A DNA stretch of 64,000 nt from Bifidobacterium tibiigranuli (GTDB lineage Bacteria > Actinomycetota > Actinomycetes > Actinomycetales > Bifidobacteriaceae): assembly GCF_009371885.1 (NCBI RefSeq), contig NZ_QLZA01000006.1:124001-188000 (forward strand). The letters run 5' to 3'. The notes beneath the pieces were generated by a model, which saw only the letters and a list, made by a program, of their open reading frames with translations, was not told where the DNA came from and did no database searches. This document shows positions 15,249 through 24,284 of this stretch, one piece after another. Position numbers and translations under genes: made by a program. How positions within the stretch are numbered: position 1 is the first letter of the stretch; each line of letters starts with the position of its first letter.

Positions 15249-15322
15249 TGACCCCGGCCGGATTCGAACCGGCGACCTTGAAATTAGAAGTTTCCTGCTC
15301 TATCCAACTGAGCTACGGGGCC
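15249..15322 (-). tRNA. tRNA-Arg (anticodon TCT)
   Basis: A 74-nt cloverleaf reads on the minus strand. The acceptor stem is GGCCCCG/CGGGGTC with discriminator A, the D-arm GCTC-AGTTGGATA-GAGC, the anticodon loop CTTCTAA giving TCT, and the T-arm CCGGTTCGAATCCGG. The anticodon stem has one non-Watson-Crick closing pair at 27-43. CCA is not encoded. Confidence 0.93.
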
Positions 15323-15491
15323 AAACAACGAAACGATACTTTAGCAGCACCTCCCTATCGCCGGTTCGCATGGAGTCCAGGCGTTGACGCAATTCCGCAC
15401 AGCACAGCATCGACACAGCGCAGGCAGCACGAACGGCACCGAATGGACGGACGCGAGCACTCCTCTACCTGCGCATGCTCCCAAGCTCTGC

Positions 15492-15505
15492 TATAACGTA
15501 TAGGT
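15492..15505 (+). promoter_or_regulatory. Probable leaderless promoter of the RimJ/RimL-like gene
   Basis: TATAAC at 15492-15497 lies 8 nt before ATG 15506, and no Shine-Dalgarno sequence is present. Confidence 0.5.
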
Positions 15506-16189
15506 ATGAACGAGAACGCCTGTGAAGAATCGGATCTGCTGCACACGCCCCGACTGATCCTGCGCCGCTGGCAAGTCGGGAATGAAATCGAGATTTCCGC
15601 ACAATACTCCTACGCCACCAATCCGGATGTCACCCGGGCCAGCGGCTGGGCGCCCTATGACGATATCGAGGAATGCCGCGCCTACCATGACAAGGTTCAG
15701 GCACCCGACCCGGAGTGCTTCGCGATCATCCTCAAGCAGACCGGCATGCCGATCGGCTCCATCGCGTTCAAACCGCTGCCCCAGGCCCAGAAGCTTCCGG
15801 ACGGCGGCGATCCAGCTGCATGCCGCGAAGTGGGCTTCTGGCTGGGCGAGCCGCATTGGGGCCGCGGCTTCATGCCGGAGGCGCTTGGGGCGATGCTGCG
15901 CTATGGCTTCGAGAATCTGAATCTCAGCACCGTGTACGCCCGTCATTTTCTGGACAACACCCGTTCGCGCATTCTGCTGGAACATTGCGGTTTCGCCTAC
16001 GACCACACCGAATACGACAACTCCTTCCCCTCGCTCGGCGAAATCCGGGACGAGGATGTGCTCGCGCTCACCGCGCAGAGCTGGCGCGAACGGCGCAAGC
16101 AACTGAACGTGCCCGACGCGCCGAAGCACATCGGTTCGGGCGCGTATTGGGGCAGCGATCCCACTATCGTGAAGCGGCCACAATGTTGA
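15506..16189 (+). CDS. GNAT acetyltransferase of the RimJ/RimL type
   Basis: This 227-residue protein contains LHTPRLILRRWQ at the N-terminus, typical of acetyltransferase_3 (RimJ/RimL) members. The core has FWLGEPHWGRGFMPEALGAMLRYGF, the acetyl-CoA motif with the W-G-R-G-F/Y pattern, and an NTRSRILLEHCGF ending. Such enzymes acetylate protein N-termini, aminoglycosides or other amines; the target here is unknown. It is monocistronic, and a short tandem array follows its stop codon. Confidence 0.87.
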   Translation: MNENACEESDLLHTPRLILRRWQVGNEIEISAQYSYATNPDVTRASGWAPYDDIEECRAYHDKVQAPDPECFAIILKQTGMPIGSIAFKPLPQAQKLPDGGDPAACREVGFWLGEPHWGRGFMPEALGAMLRYGFENLNLSTVYARHFLDNTRSRILLEHCGFAYDHTEYDNSFPSLGEIRDEDVLALTAQSWRERRKQLNVPDAPKHIGSGAYWGSDPTIVKRPQC

Positions 16190-16262
16190 GACGACACAGG
16201 TGTTGAGATGACGCAGCGCTGAGATCCTGTAGTGCTGAGATGCAGCAACGCTGAAGCCCGAA
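16180..16262. repeat. Short tandem array after the RimJ/RimL-like gene
   Basis: About five imperfect units around GTGTTGAGATGACGCAG / CGCTGAGATCCTGTAG / TGCTGAGATGCAGCAA repeat with a period of 15-17 bases. The array begins inside the last codons of the gene and ends about 70 bases past the stop. The sequence is unrelated to the arrays behind rplT, xerD and recQ, but the placement is the same. Confidence 0.55.
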
Positions 16263-16376
16263 AAGGCTGGCTTGCTGTACAAGACTGCCATACACTCCTA
16301 ATCGCAAGAAACTGATAATCGATGAAAATCGATGAAATGCGATGAATTTTGCATCGTGTCGTATCGCATCGATACC

Positions 16377-17579
16377 ATGAGCAGCATGGGGATGCATAAG
16401 GAAAAGCCACATGACGATGGCGCAGGCGGCGGGCATAGCCCCGCTGCGGACGAGTCGACGCAGACTCCCACGCCATACGATTACCGCCCCTGCGACGAGG
16501 AAAACCTCACTTTTGTCTACCTGCAGCATGCATACGCCACGGCAGGTCTGGACTGGGACGCATTCGACCCTGCTGCATTCCATCTGCGCGACGCCCACGG
16601 CGCATTCACTGGGGCCGCGCTGCTGCTTTCCGATCAGAATCCTTTTTCGGTGAAATGCGCGGTGTTTGAAGGAGACACCAAAACGAAGCTTACGGACCGC
16701 GCCGAGATTCACGGCTCGGTGCTGCGCCAGCTCAATGAAGCCGCGCTCTTTCTCAACCAGCACAACACCGATGGCCAGTGGCCCGAGACGGCGCTCCACG
16801 AATCGCTTATCAACGCCGTGCTGCACCGCGACTATGAGTATTCGGGGCCGATTCTCGTCAATATCTTTTCCAATCGCGTCGAAATCGTCTCGCTGGGTGG
16901 CCTCGTCCGCGGCCTGCAGATCAACGATCTGCTCAACGGCATCTGCCAGCCGCGCAATGCCTGGCTCGTGCTGACCGCCACGGCGCTGGGAATCAGCGAG
17001 AACTACGGCACTGGCATTCCGCGCATCATGGACTCTTACGCCACCAGCTCGGCCAGCCCGCAGTTGCGCGTGGGACCGTCCTCAGTGGCAATGATTCTGC
17101 CGGTGCCGGTGCTCGATGACGAGTCCTGGGATGATATGGACGACGAGCATGCCGTGAATGGCGCGAATGACGCAGATACGCCGCATGGCAGTGGCAACGG
17201 CGCCGACAAGTCGGAGCCCGCAGCCAAGCGCTACGTCTTCCCCGAACTTCGGCCCTACATCACGCAGGATTACGCGCAGGCCTTGGTCGGAGCCAGAGTG
17301 ATTGGCTGCGCGCCGCTTGCGACGCTGGTGCTCGGCGCGCCCGGAGCAGTGCCCCAGCAGCAGCCGCTTGAGCAGCCCCATACCTACGATGTGCAATTGC
17401 TCGAACAGGTGACGCTGCATGTCATGGCGGACGCGGGCGTTGCCTTGTCGCGCAAGGACATCGAAAATCAGCTAGGCCTCATTCACGGCCAAGCCTCCTA
17501 TCTGCTGCGCAACCTGACTGCGCAGGGCAAGATTCGCAGGATCGGCCGCGCACGGGCCACGCGGTATTGCGTGAACTGA
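16377..17579 (+). CDS. ATP-binding protein related to the C-terminal half of AlbA/RecG-like regulators
   Basis: This protein of about 400 residues has an ATPase N-box ALHESLINAVLHRDYEY and G-box ENYGTGIPRIM. Both belong to the GHKL-like ATP-binding domain found behind AlbA_2 (Schlafen-type) DNA-binding domains, often annotated as ATP-dependent helicase RecG C-terminal. The preceding region (about residues 35-120) matches the linker of these proteins, but the AlbA_2 domain itself is missing; an acidic/polar tail replaces it. A Gly/Asp-rich insert follows the ATPase part, and the C-terminal 65 residues look like a winged helix (DAGVALSRKDIENQLG..SYLLRNLTAQGKI). It is probably a transcriptional regulator with an unknown signal. 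The start is uncertain: 16332 is also in frame, and neither has a ribosome binding site. Confidence 0.75.
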   Translation: MSSMGMHKEKPHDDGAGGGHSPAADESTQTPTPYDYRPCDEENLTFVYLQHAYATAGLDWDAFDPAAFHLRDAHGAFTGAALLLSDQNPFSVKCAVFEGDTKTKLTDRAEIHGSVLRQLNEAALFLNQHNTDGQWPETALHESLINAVLHRDYEYSGPILVNIFSNRVEIVSLGGLVRGLQINDLLNGICQPRNAWLVLTATALGISENYGTGIPRIMDSYATSSASPQLRVGPSSVAMILPVPVLDDESWDDMDDEHAVNGANDADTPHGSGNGADKSEPAAKRYVFPELRPYITQDYAQALVGARVIGCAPLATLVLGAPGAVPQQQPLEQPHTYDVQLLEQVTLHVMADAGVALSRKDIENQLGLIHGQASYLLRNLTAQGKIRRIGRARATRYCVN

Positions 17580-17625
17580 GTGAGTCGGTCAGACACATCG
17601 GGCTGCACAGCGGGGTTCTGATAGT

Positions 17626-17672
17626 AAACTCGCACATGGTACACGGCATACATCCGCAGCATGTGCGAGTTT
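17626..17672. terminator. Bidirectional hairpin between convergent genes
   Basis: The perfect arms AAACTCGCACATG (17626-17638) and CATGTGCGAGTTT (17660-17672) enclose 21 bases. The hairpin sits between the ends of the ATP-binding protein gene (+) and the DUF4392 gene (-). The run of T or A on either side suits termination in both directions. Confidence 0.75.
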
Positions 17673-17674
17673 GT

Positions 17675-18778
17675 CTAGAATCTCAAGGACCGCAGGCGAA
17701 TCCGAGCATGATGCGACATGGCCCGTATCTGGGCGTAGTAGTGCTCCTCGTTCAGGCCATCAACGGTGGGGGTGTTGCGCAGCGTCACCCCGTCTAAACC
17801 ACCGGCCGCAGCGATTCGCGCGAGCTGATCGCGGTGCCACGTTTCGTCGAGCATCGCCTCGAGGCTGCGGCAGCCCAGAGCGTACATCGCGCACACCAGC
17901 GCATGCCCTCCCCAATTCGAGGTGCCCGCCACGATGAGCTCGCGCGTGGCGACGCTGCAGGCGATATGGGTACCGTCCACGACGGCCCCTTCGATGGCGA
18001 ATCGTGCGATACGCCCCATGCCGATCTCATTGCCGCCGTCACCGATGCCGATGGTGTGCAGGCCAAGCGTGGCCAAACGACTGAGCGGGGCCGTCCATTC
18101 GAGGATGTCCATGCCGCGCATGTTCCTCGGTATACCGTCGAGCGCCGGGCCGACGCGTTCAATGAATATGACCGTGTCAATAGACCGCGCTCGCACCAGT
18201 GTCCGAACGGACTCCAGCCACGCGGCGAAATGGTCGCCTCCGGGTGCAATAAGCACATGATCATCGGGCAGGGTGTTCTGCGCTGCTGCAGCGACCACTG
18301 GTTCGCACCACACGTCGCTCACCAGCCACGCATCGCCTCCTATGGAGCGTAGTGCGGAGCACAGTTCCACAGCACCTGCGGGACCGTCGGATTCGGCGGC
18401 CGGGTGCTGGGCATGCGGAATGTAGAAGCCAGTCACGACTAGAGCCTTCCGTCTGGCCCCTGAAGAAAGCCAGCGTGCAGCCCGGAACAGATCGCCCTTC
18501 ACGAAGGTCATGAGTGTTTCGCTGCCGCGGCCTACATCGTGAGCGGCCATAGTCTGGATGCCGGTCACATTGCGGTAATGCCGCCACACGCCCAGCGACG
18601 CCCACAAGGGGCGTATGCCATTCCCTGTGCCAGCGTGCACTGCACTTGCGAGGACTCCGTTTATGATGGCATCGTTTGGGGCTGCACAGTTTTGGGCTGC
18701 ACTGTTTTTGAGGGCACTGTCTTTGCGGACATTGCCCTCGCGGACACTGTTTTCCCTCTCATTACGATTCTCGGTCAT
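17675..18778 (-). CDS. DUF4392 protein (D-glutamate cyclase C-terminal-domain homologue)
   Basis: This is a 367-residue protein. After a polar, repeat-rich N-terminus of about 45 residues, the domain runs to the end. Its hallmark GIGDGGNEIGMG is at about 244-255; other conserved pieces are VVTGFYIP, ERVGPALDG and GTSNWGGHAL. DUF4392 forms the C-terminal half of animal D-glutamate cyclase (DGLUCY), which turns D-glutamate into 5-oxo-D-proline; the N-terminal half of that enzyme is DUF1445. Here the DUF1445 protein is encoded separately at the head of the same operon, with 5-oxoprolinase subunits between. Its ATG overlaps the biotin carboxylase stop by 4 bases. It is probably a subunit or partner enzyme of the D-glutamate/5-oxoproline pathway; the activity is inferred. 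Confidence 0.85.
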   Translation of the reverse strand: MTENRNERENSVREGNVRKDSALKNSAAQNCAAPNDAIINGVLASAVHAGTGNGIRPLWASLGVWRHYRNVTGIQTMAAHDVGRGSETLMTFVKGDLFRAARWLSSGARRKALVVTGFYIPHAQHPAAESDGPAGAVELCSALRSIGGDAWLVSDVWCEPVVAAAAQNTLPDDHVLIAPGGDHFAAWLESVRTLVRARSIDTVIFIERVGPALDGIPRNMRGMDILEWTAPLSRLATLGLHTIGIGDGGNEIGMGRIARFAIEGAVVDGTHIACSVATRELIVAGTSNWGGHALVCAMYALGCRSLEAMLDETWHRDQLARIAAAGGLDGVTLRNTPTVDGLNEEHYYAQIRAMSHHARIRLRSLRF

Positions 18779-20538
18779 AACACTTCGCCCAGCTGCTGGC
18801 CAAATTCGACGAAATCTCCTACCGCCGCCTGACTGCGCAGCACCCCGGCACGAGAAGCAGCAACCTGTGTCTCCATCTTCATGGCTTCGATGACGACGAC
18901 AGGATCGTCTTTGTTCACGCTCGCGCCATCCTCAACAAGCCAGCGGACCACTGTGCCGGCAAGCAGGGAGACTACTGCATGGTCTGATTGGCTGCTCTGC
19001 GCCGCATCGCTTGCCTGCCCGCCAGCCGATGCTGTAAGCGTGCCTGACTGTGTACTATTCGGTCGGGCACCTAGCTGCGCAGGCAGACCAAGTTCGACGC
19101 GCCTGCCATCGAGTTCAATCCAGGTTCGTGTCACAGCTTCGCTGCCTGCGCGCATCCCTGCAGTCCCGCCATCAAGCGACTCGGGATCCGTGCGCGGCAG
19201 GAACACCTCTTCGATCCATCGGGTGTAGATTCCCAAGCGCCCGTCGTCAGCGACGAAATCAGGCTCGTTCAGCACGGCCTTGTCGAATGGCACGACCGTG
19301 GGCACGCCTTCGATGCGCAGCTCGTCGAGCGCGTGCCGCAACCGTCTGATGCATTCCGCGCGGGTATCGGCGTGGACGATGAGCTTGGCCAGCATCGAAT
19401 CAAACTGGTCGGGCACGCTCGAACCGGCCGCGATGCCGGTATCGAAACGCACGCCGGGTCCGCTCGGCGAGCGCAGCACGCTAATGACGCCGGGGAACGG
19501 TACAAAGCCTCGGGCGGGGTCCTCCGCGTTGATGCGGCATTCGATTGCATGCCCGCGTTGTTCCGGTCGCAATCTGGCGAGCGACCCGCCTTCGGCGATG
19601 TGCAGCTGCTCGCGAACCAGATCAATGCCGCTGACCAGTTCGGTGACCGGATGCTCGACCTGAATGCGTGTGTTCACCTCCATGAAGGACATCGTCCCGT
19701 CGTCGGCGACGAGGAATTCCACCGTACCGGCGCCCACGTAGCCAACTTGCGAGCAGATCGCCACGGCGGCATCTTCGAGGCGCGTGGTTGTTTCGTCATC
19801 TAAGAATGGCGCAGGAGCTTCCTCGATAAGCTTCTGGTTGCGCCGCTGCAGCGAGCAGTCCCTTGTGCCGACGGCAATTACCTTACCGGAGGAGTCGCCA
19901 AGCACCTGCACCTCCACATGTCGTGGCCGGTCCAGGAAACGCTCGATGAAGCAGTCGCCATTGCCAAAGGCGAGTTCGGCTTCATGAGTCGCTGTCGCAA
20001 ACGCCTCGCGCACCTCATCGAGCCGGCGCACGACTTTAAGTCCGCGACCGCCGCCGCCATGCACGGCCTTGATCGCCAGCGGCAGCCCGTATTCCTTGGC
20101 GAAAGCCACGACTTCGGTAGGGTCCTGCACCGGCGCCGTGGTGCCGGGAGCCATAGGCGCTCCGACCTCGGCGGCGATAGCGCGGGCCTGCACCTTGTCG
20201 CCCAACGCGCGAATCGCGTCAGGGCTCGGGCCTATCCATATCATGCCGGCATCGATTACCGCCTGCGCGAAATCGGCGTTCTCCGACAGGAAGCCGTAGC
20301 CCGGATGCACCGCGTCGGCCTTGGCGGCGCGGGCGGCGCGCATGATCGCGTCGATGCCCAGGTAGGTCTGCTGCATGCTGCGGCCGTGCAGGGCGTAGGC
20401 CTCGTCGGCCAGATTGACGAATAGTGCATCCGCATCATCATCGGCGTATACGGCAATCGCCGTGCGACCGTCGTCATGACAGGCGTGGATGATACGCACG
20501 GCTATCTCCCCGCGATTGGCTATCAGAATCCGCTGCAT
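18775..20538 (-). CDS. Biotin carboxylase fused to biotin carboxyl carrier domain
   Basis: This 587-residue protein has biotin carboxylase in the first ~450 residues: RILIANRGEIAVRII, the ATP-grasp glycine loop HGGGGRGLKVV, and the EVNTRIQVEHPVTE catalytic segment. The C-terminal ~75 residues form a biotinyl domain with EAMKMET, the Lys at about 554 being the biotinylation site. It charges biotin with bicarbonate and ATP. No carboxyltransferase of the usual crotonase type is nearby; the only candidates for an acceptor are the neighbouring PxpB/PxpC domains, which are homologous to parts of urea carboxylase. ATG 20538 has AAAGGGGATAAGGG upstream; the longer frame from 20637 is rejected. It lies 4 bases after the pxpBC stop, inside the operon. 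Confidence 0.93.
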   Translation of the reverse strand: MQRILIANRGEIAVRIIHACHDDGRTAIAVYADDDADALFVNLADEAYALHGRSMQQTYLGIDAIMRAARAAKADAVHPGYGFLSENADFAQAVIDAGMIWIGPSPDAIRALGDKVQARAIAAEVGAPMAPGTTAPVQDPTEVVAFAKEYGLPLAIKAVHGGGGRGLKVVRRLDEVREAFATATHEAELAFGNGDCFIERFLDRPRHVEVQVLGDSSGKVIAVGTRDCSLQRRNQKLIEEAPAPFLDDETTTRLEDAAVAICSQVGYVGAGTVEFLVADDGTMSFMEVNTRIQVEHPVTELVSGIDLVREQLHIAEGGSLARLRPEQRGHAIECRINAEDPARGFVPFPGVISVLRSPSGPGVRFDTGIAAGSSVPDQFDSMLAKLIVHADTRAECIRRLRHALDELRIEGVPTVVPFDKAVLNEPDFVADDGRLGIYTRWIEEVFLPRTDPESLDGGTAGMRAGSEAVTRTWIELDGRRVELGLPAQLGARPNSTQSGTLTASAGGQASDAAQSSQSDHAVVSLLAGTVVRWLVEDGASVNKDDPVVVIEAMKMETQVAASRAGVLRSQAAVGDFVEFGQQLGEVL

Positions 20539-20542
20539 TCCC

Positions 20543-22285
20543 TTATCCCCTTTGCATTCGTAAGGCGTGTTCGTTGCGCGCAGAGTCATAGCTGATGTCA
20601 TGCTTCTCGCTATCGTTCTCGCCATAGTTCTTGTCATTCACCACTTGCGCTGTTTCGGCCGGCGCATCACTATAAACCGTACGAAACCGCACCAAAGCAC
20701 CTGTTGGCAGCTGGCCTGCGAGCGCCAGCGACTCCGGGTCAAGCACGGCAATCACCGGGTAGCCGCCGGTCACCGGATGGTCGCGCAGAAATAGCACCGG
20801 CTGACCATTACTGGGAACCTCGATAGCCCCGGTCACCGTGCCTTCGCTGTTCAGCTCCCTTGCCACGACCCGTTCCAACGGCCGAGCGGCACTCAGCCGC
20901 AGACCGACGCGGTCAGAGCGCGGCGTCACCGTCCAGCTCTGACCAATCAGATCATCGATGGCCTGCGTGGTGAACCAGTCGTCGCGTGGCCCAAGCACCA
21001 CTGTCAGCTCGGTGAGGGAACCGCGTACCGGCAGCCGCGACCAGTCGACGGCGTGCCCAGTCACTGTATGGGGCCCGTCGGCACAGGCCAGGAAGTCACC
21101 AGCGCAAAGCGGTGCAGGGCCGATATGTGACATTGTGTCGCCTGAAGCGCTGCCGATCACCTCATCAGCCACGAAGCCACCTTGCACAGCGAGATAGTCG
21201 CGCAAGCCGTCGTACAGCACCCCGAGTTCCACCGTGTCACCATCATTCAAGAGGAATGCCTCCTGACGCGCTATGCCAGTGTAGGAGCCGTCCTTCCCAT
21301 GGACGGCAATCGGTGCCTGAGCGCCAGCAAGAGCGACCACCACTTCCCCTACGGCGGTGAAGCGTGCCCCGCCACCGGTGATTTCGATTGCCGGTGTGCC
21401 AGCAGGATTGCCCGCGAGGATATTGGACCGATGCAACGAGGCCGGGTCGGCTGCGCCGGAGGCTGTCACGCCCATATTCGCAGCTATGCGGCCGTCATCC
21501 TCGAATATGGCGAAAGCACCTGGTCTATCTACGTGCAGACCGCGTGCCTGTATCGGCGCTGGCGCTGACTTAGACGGCTTAGCCGCAAACCCAGGCGACT
21601 GTCGAGTCTGTTGCTCGGCAACACTGCCGTTGACGGCACTGATGTGCTCATGGGATACGCAGAATCGGACGCTGTCTCCCGGCTGTATCAGCGCTGGCGG
21701 GTCATGCTGCTCGTCCCACATCAGGGCTGGCGTGAAGCCGATCAGCTGCCAGCCGCCTGAACTTGCACGCGGGTAGACGCCGCTGTACGCTCCGGCGAGA
21801 CCGACGGAACCCGCCGGTACGCGCAGCCGTGGTTCTTGGCGGCGTGGCACGTTGAACAATGGATCGTCGCCTGTCAAATACGCAAACCCCGGCGCGAAGC
21901 CGACAAAAGCCGCCGTCCACGAACATGCCACATGTCGCTCAATCAGCTGCTGCGAGGAAATGCCCAGCATGGCTGCGACTGCGTCCGAATCCTCGCCATC
22001 GTAAATAACCGGAACCTCGATAGTGCGGCTCACACGAGTCGCCCGCGACTCCTTGCTGCGAAGATCGCGAATTGCACATTCGATCGATCTGCGCGAGACT
22101 TCCAGCGGATCGAAACGCACAAGCAGCGTGCACGCGGCCGGCACGATTTCGATAAGCTGCGACAAGCTGGAATCTCCGTTGCGCTGTTGTTGGACGATAG
22201 CATCGAACAGACTCATCGCATCATGCGCGTCCCTGTCGTCAAGTTCTACGAGCAGCGCCGAAGTGCCGACGTTCAGGAAACGCAT
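20543..22285 (-). CDS. pxpBC: 5-oxoprolinase subunits B and C fused (KipI-KipA type)
   Basis: This 580-residue protein is a two-domain fusion. Residues 1 to about 215 are PxpB/Kip[10 protein letters not shown] at 129-137, [17 protein letters not shown] and [11 protein letters not shown]. Residues from about 248 are PxpC/Kip[20 protein letters not shown], and [21 protein letters not shown] with [11 protein letters not shown]. PxpABC is the common bacterial ATP-dependent 5-oxoprolinase, opening 5-oxoproline to glutamate; homologous domains occur in urea carboxylase. The last ~25 residues are a polar, repetitive tail ([16 protein letters not shown]). The start overlaps the end of pxpA by 13 bases, so coupling is likely. 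Confidence 0.92.
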   Translation of the reverse strand: MRFLNVGTSALLVELDDRDAHDAMSLFDAIVQQQRNGDSSLSQLIEIVPAACTLLVRFDPLEVSRRSIECAIRDLRSKESRATRVSRTIEVPVIYDGEDSDAVAAMLGISSQQLIERHVACSWTAAFVGFAPGFAYLTGDDPLFNVPRRQEPRLRVPAGSVGLAGAYSGVYPRASSGGWQLIGFTPALMWDEQHDPPALIQPGDSVRFCVSHEHISAVNGSVAEQQTRQSPGFAAKPSKSAPAPIQARGLHVDRPGAFAIFEDDGRIAANMGVTASGAADPASLHRSNILAGNPAGTPAIEITGGGARFTAVGEVVVALAGAQAPIAVHGKDGSYTGIARQEAFLLNDGDTVELGVLYDGLRDYLAVQGGFVADEVIGSASGDTMSHIGPAPLCAGDFLACADGPHTVTGHAVDWSRLPVRGSLTELTVVLGPRDDWFTTQAIDDLIGQSWTVTPRSDRVGLRLSAARPLERVVARELNSEGTVTGAIEVPSNGQPVLFLRDHPVTGGYPVIAVLDPESLALAGQLPTGALVRFRTVYSDAPAETAQVVNDKNYGENDSEKHDISYDSARNEHALRMQRG

Positions 22286-23127
22286 GGTTGCCCGCTACTT
22301 GTAAACGATGCCACGGTGATGCCATCCGATTCCAAGCGGCTACGCACCGCCCGTGCCATGTCCACGGCGCTGGGACTGTCGCCGTGCACACAGATGGAGT
22401 CGGCGTCGATACGAATCATCGTCCCGTCGACGGCTTCGATAGTGCCAGTTAATACAAGCGTTGCGATGCGATCAGCTACCTCGTCTACGTCATGGATGAC
22501 TGCGCCAGGCTGCGAGCGCGGGACCAGTCGACCGTCGGGCATGTAGGCGCGGTCGGCGAAGGCCTCGCTAAAGACGTGCAGCCCAGCATCGACGGCGATA
22601 CGACCAACGACCGAGCCAGGCAACGTGAGCAATCCCAGTGACGAATCGACGGCCGCGATGGCATCAACGACGGCGCGAGCCTGCGTTTCGTCCACAGCGA
22701 TGCGGTTGTAGAGTGCCCCATGCGGCTTGACATACGACACGCTGGTTCCCACACTTGCGGCGATGCCTGCGAGCGCCGCGATCTGGTAGATGATGTCGGC
22801 CTTGAGATCTTCCGGCTGCTCGTCAAGGAAGCGCCGCCCGAACCCGGAAAGGTCACGGTAAGCCACATGGGCGCCGATACACACATGGTTGGCAGCAGCC
22901 TGAGACGCTGTGCGTAGGATTCCTGCGGGGTCGCCCGCATGAAATCCGCAGGCGATGTTCGCACTGGTCACCACATCAAGCAAGGCCTTGTCATCGCCCA
23001 GCGTCCAACGGCCGAAGCTCTCCCCCATATCGCTATTCAAATCAATGCTGTTAAGAGCACTGCTGTTGTTATCGCTGTATGCTAGGCGCTCTGAGCCGAA
23101 AACAGCCCCGCTCTCGTCATTATTCAC
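22273..23127 (-). CDS. pxpA: 5-oxoprolinase subunit A (LamB/YcsF family)
   Basis: This protein is about 284 residues long and has the LamB/YcsF signature [14 protein letters not shown] close to the N-terminus, then [40 protein letters not shown] and [11 protein letters not shown]. In PxpABC this subunit supplies the hydrolase-like active site. Because the family normally begins a few residues before DLNSDMGE, the exact start is unsure: GTG 23127 has GGGGAAAA at good distance, ATG 23151 is 8 codons longer. It lies second in the operon, 85 bases after the DUF1445 gene. Confidence 0.92.
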   Translation of the reverse strand: MNNDESGAVFGSERLAYSDNNSSALNSIDLNSDMGESFGRWTLGDDKALLDVVTSANIACGFHAGDPAGILRTASQAAANHVCIGAHVAYRDLSGFGRRFLDEQPEDLKADIIYQIAALAGIAASVGTSVSYVKPHGALYNRIAVDETQARAVVDAIAAVDSSLGLLTLPGSVVGRIAVDAGLHVFSEAFADRAYMPDGRLVPRSQPGAVIHDVDEVADRIATLVLTGTIEAVDGTMIRIDADSICVHGDSPSAVDMARAVRSRLESDGITVASFTSSGQPCVS

Positions 23128-23212
23128 TTGGTTTTCCCCTTTCACAAGCATTGCTGCACACGATGCTCATTCGCTCTGACTATCCGGAGCATGTGTCTGT
23201 GTCGTGTACTTA

Positions 23213-24010
23213 CTACGCCATGTACTGGCGGTCGGGAACGTCGGTGATGAACATATATCCCGGCGCATGGGTGATGGCAAAGGGCGGACGTGAAGCCATG
23301 ACCGCAGCCTGCGGGGTGACGCCGCACGCCCAGAACATGGGGATGTCGCCCTGTTCAAGAACGGGCGCGTCGCCGTAATCGGGATGGGCGATATCGTCAA
23401 TGCCAATGCCCGCAGGGTCGCCCACCCATACCGGGGCCCCGTGGACGCCCGGATAACGGCCGGATATGCGCGATGCCTCGGCTACTTGGCTGGGCTGGAT
23501 GCCGCGCATCGAGACGACCATGGTGGAGCTGAACCGTCCCGCGTCCGCACAGCGAATCGAGGTGTCGTACATCGGCACATTGGAGCCAGCAAGGATATGG
23601 CGTACCGGTATGCCAGCATCCATCAGCGGGAATTCGAAGGTGAAGCTGCATCCGATCAGGAAGGTGACCAGATCGCTATGTTCGCCCCAAACATCGCGGA
23701 TATCATCACAAGTGCCGGCCAGCTCGCCGTCGCGCCATATACGATAGCGCCCGATATCCGTGCGAATGTCGGCTCCCGGAGCAATTTTTGGCTCATATGA
23801 TCCCGGGTCGAGCACCTCCAAAATCGGGCAAGGCTTCGGATTGCGCTGGGCGAACAGCAGAAAATCAAAGGCGTATTCCTTCGGCAGACTGATCATATTC
23901 GCCTGGGCATATCCCCGTGCGATGCCGCAGGTCGGGCATGCTTCCCCATTCCTAAAAGCACGCCGTGCCTGAGCGGGTGAAGCGGAAGCGTCGAGCAAAA
24001 TGTGTTCCAT
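23213..24010 (-). CDS. DUF1445 putative hydro-lyase (D-glutamate cyclase N-terminal-domain homologue)
   Basis: This 265-residue protein is close to the family norm. Conserved pieces are [51 protein letters not shown] and [12 protein letters not shown]. The family includes Bacillus subtilis YcsI, encoded beside ycsF-kipI-kipA, and the N-terminal half of animal D-glutamate cyclase. ATG 24010 with GAAGGA upstream is preferred to the longer frame from 24049. It is the first gene of the 5-oxoprolinase operon. An enzyme that dehydrates D-glutamate to 5-oxo-D-proline, possibly together with the DUF4392 protein, is the best inference. Confidence 0.87.
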   Translation of the reverse strand: MEHILLDASASPAQARRAFRNGEACPTCGIARGYAQANMISLPKEYAFDFLLFAQRNPKPCPILEVLDPGSYEPKIAPGADIRTDIGRYRIWRDGELAGTCDDIRDVWGEHSDLVTFLIGCSFTFEFPLMDAGIPVRHILAGSNVPMYDTSIRCADAGRFSSTMVVSMRGIQPSQVAEASRISGRYPGVHGAPVWVGDPAGIGIDDIAHPDYGDAPVLEQGDIPMFWACGVTPQAAVMASRPPFAITHAPGYMFITDVPDRQYMA

Positions 24011-24284
24011 ACGAATTATCTGTCCTTCGAGTCGAGAATTCATGCGCAAGCGACAGGCGGTCCCTTCTGCGTCGCGCTACACTTCACGGTAAGCACGAAA
24101 GATTAAACACGGATTACCATTATCGAAACATGTGTTAACTGTGTCGTGCGGCAGCAGTCCTGTAGCTCTCCCGCTACAGATGCTATATCTCGACTGTGCC
24201 GGTTACGCGTCGACACACGCCAAGGAGCGCACCGGTAATGTCAATGCGTTACCTTATGTGTGAATCTGAAGGAGAAGGAGCGTC
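24011..24284. promoter_or_regulatory. Divergent promoter region: 5-oxoprolinase operon and class IV aminotransferase
   Basis: This 274-base divergent intergenic region contains two small hairpins: CTGTAGC-TCTCCC-GCTACAG at 24160-24179 and GGTAA-TGTCAATGC-GTTACC near 24234-24253. It also has a near-symmetric GTTAAC-centred box (ACACAGTTAACACATG on the minus strand, about 24128-24143) that could bind a regulator of the operon. No regulator gene such as kipR is adjacent. A -10/-35 assignment is not certain. Confidence 0.4.

Noticed and set aside
15245..15330. Attachment site of an integrated element at tRNA-Arg
   Set aside because: No second copy of the tRNA 3' end was found in the window and no integrase gene is near; only low GC of the neighbouring pseudogene hints at transfer.
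18655..18778. Separate small gene or regulatory array at the start of the DUF4392 gene
   Set aside because: The repetitive stretch (short units around GCACTGTTTTTGAGG) is in frame and follows the ATGA overlap, so it is simply the low-complexity N-terminus of the protein.
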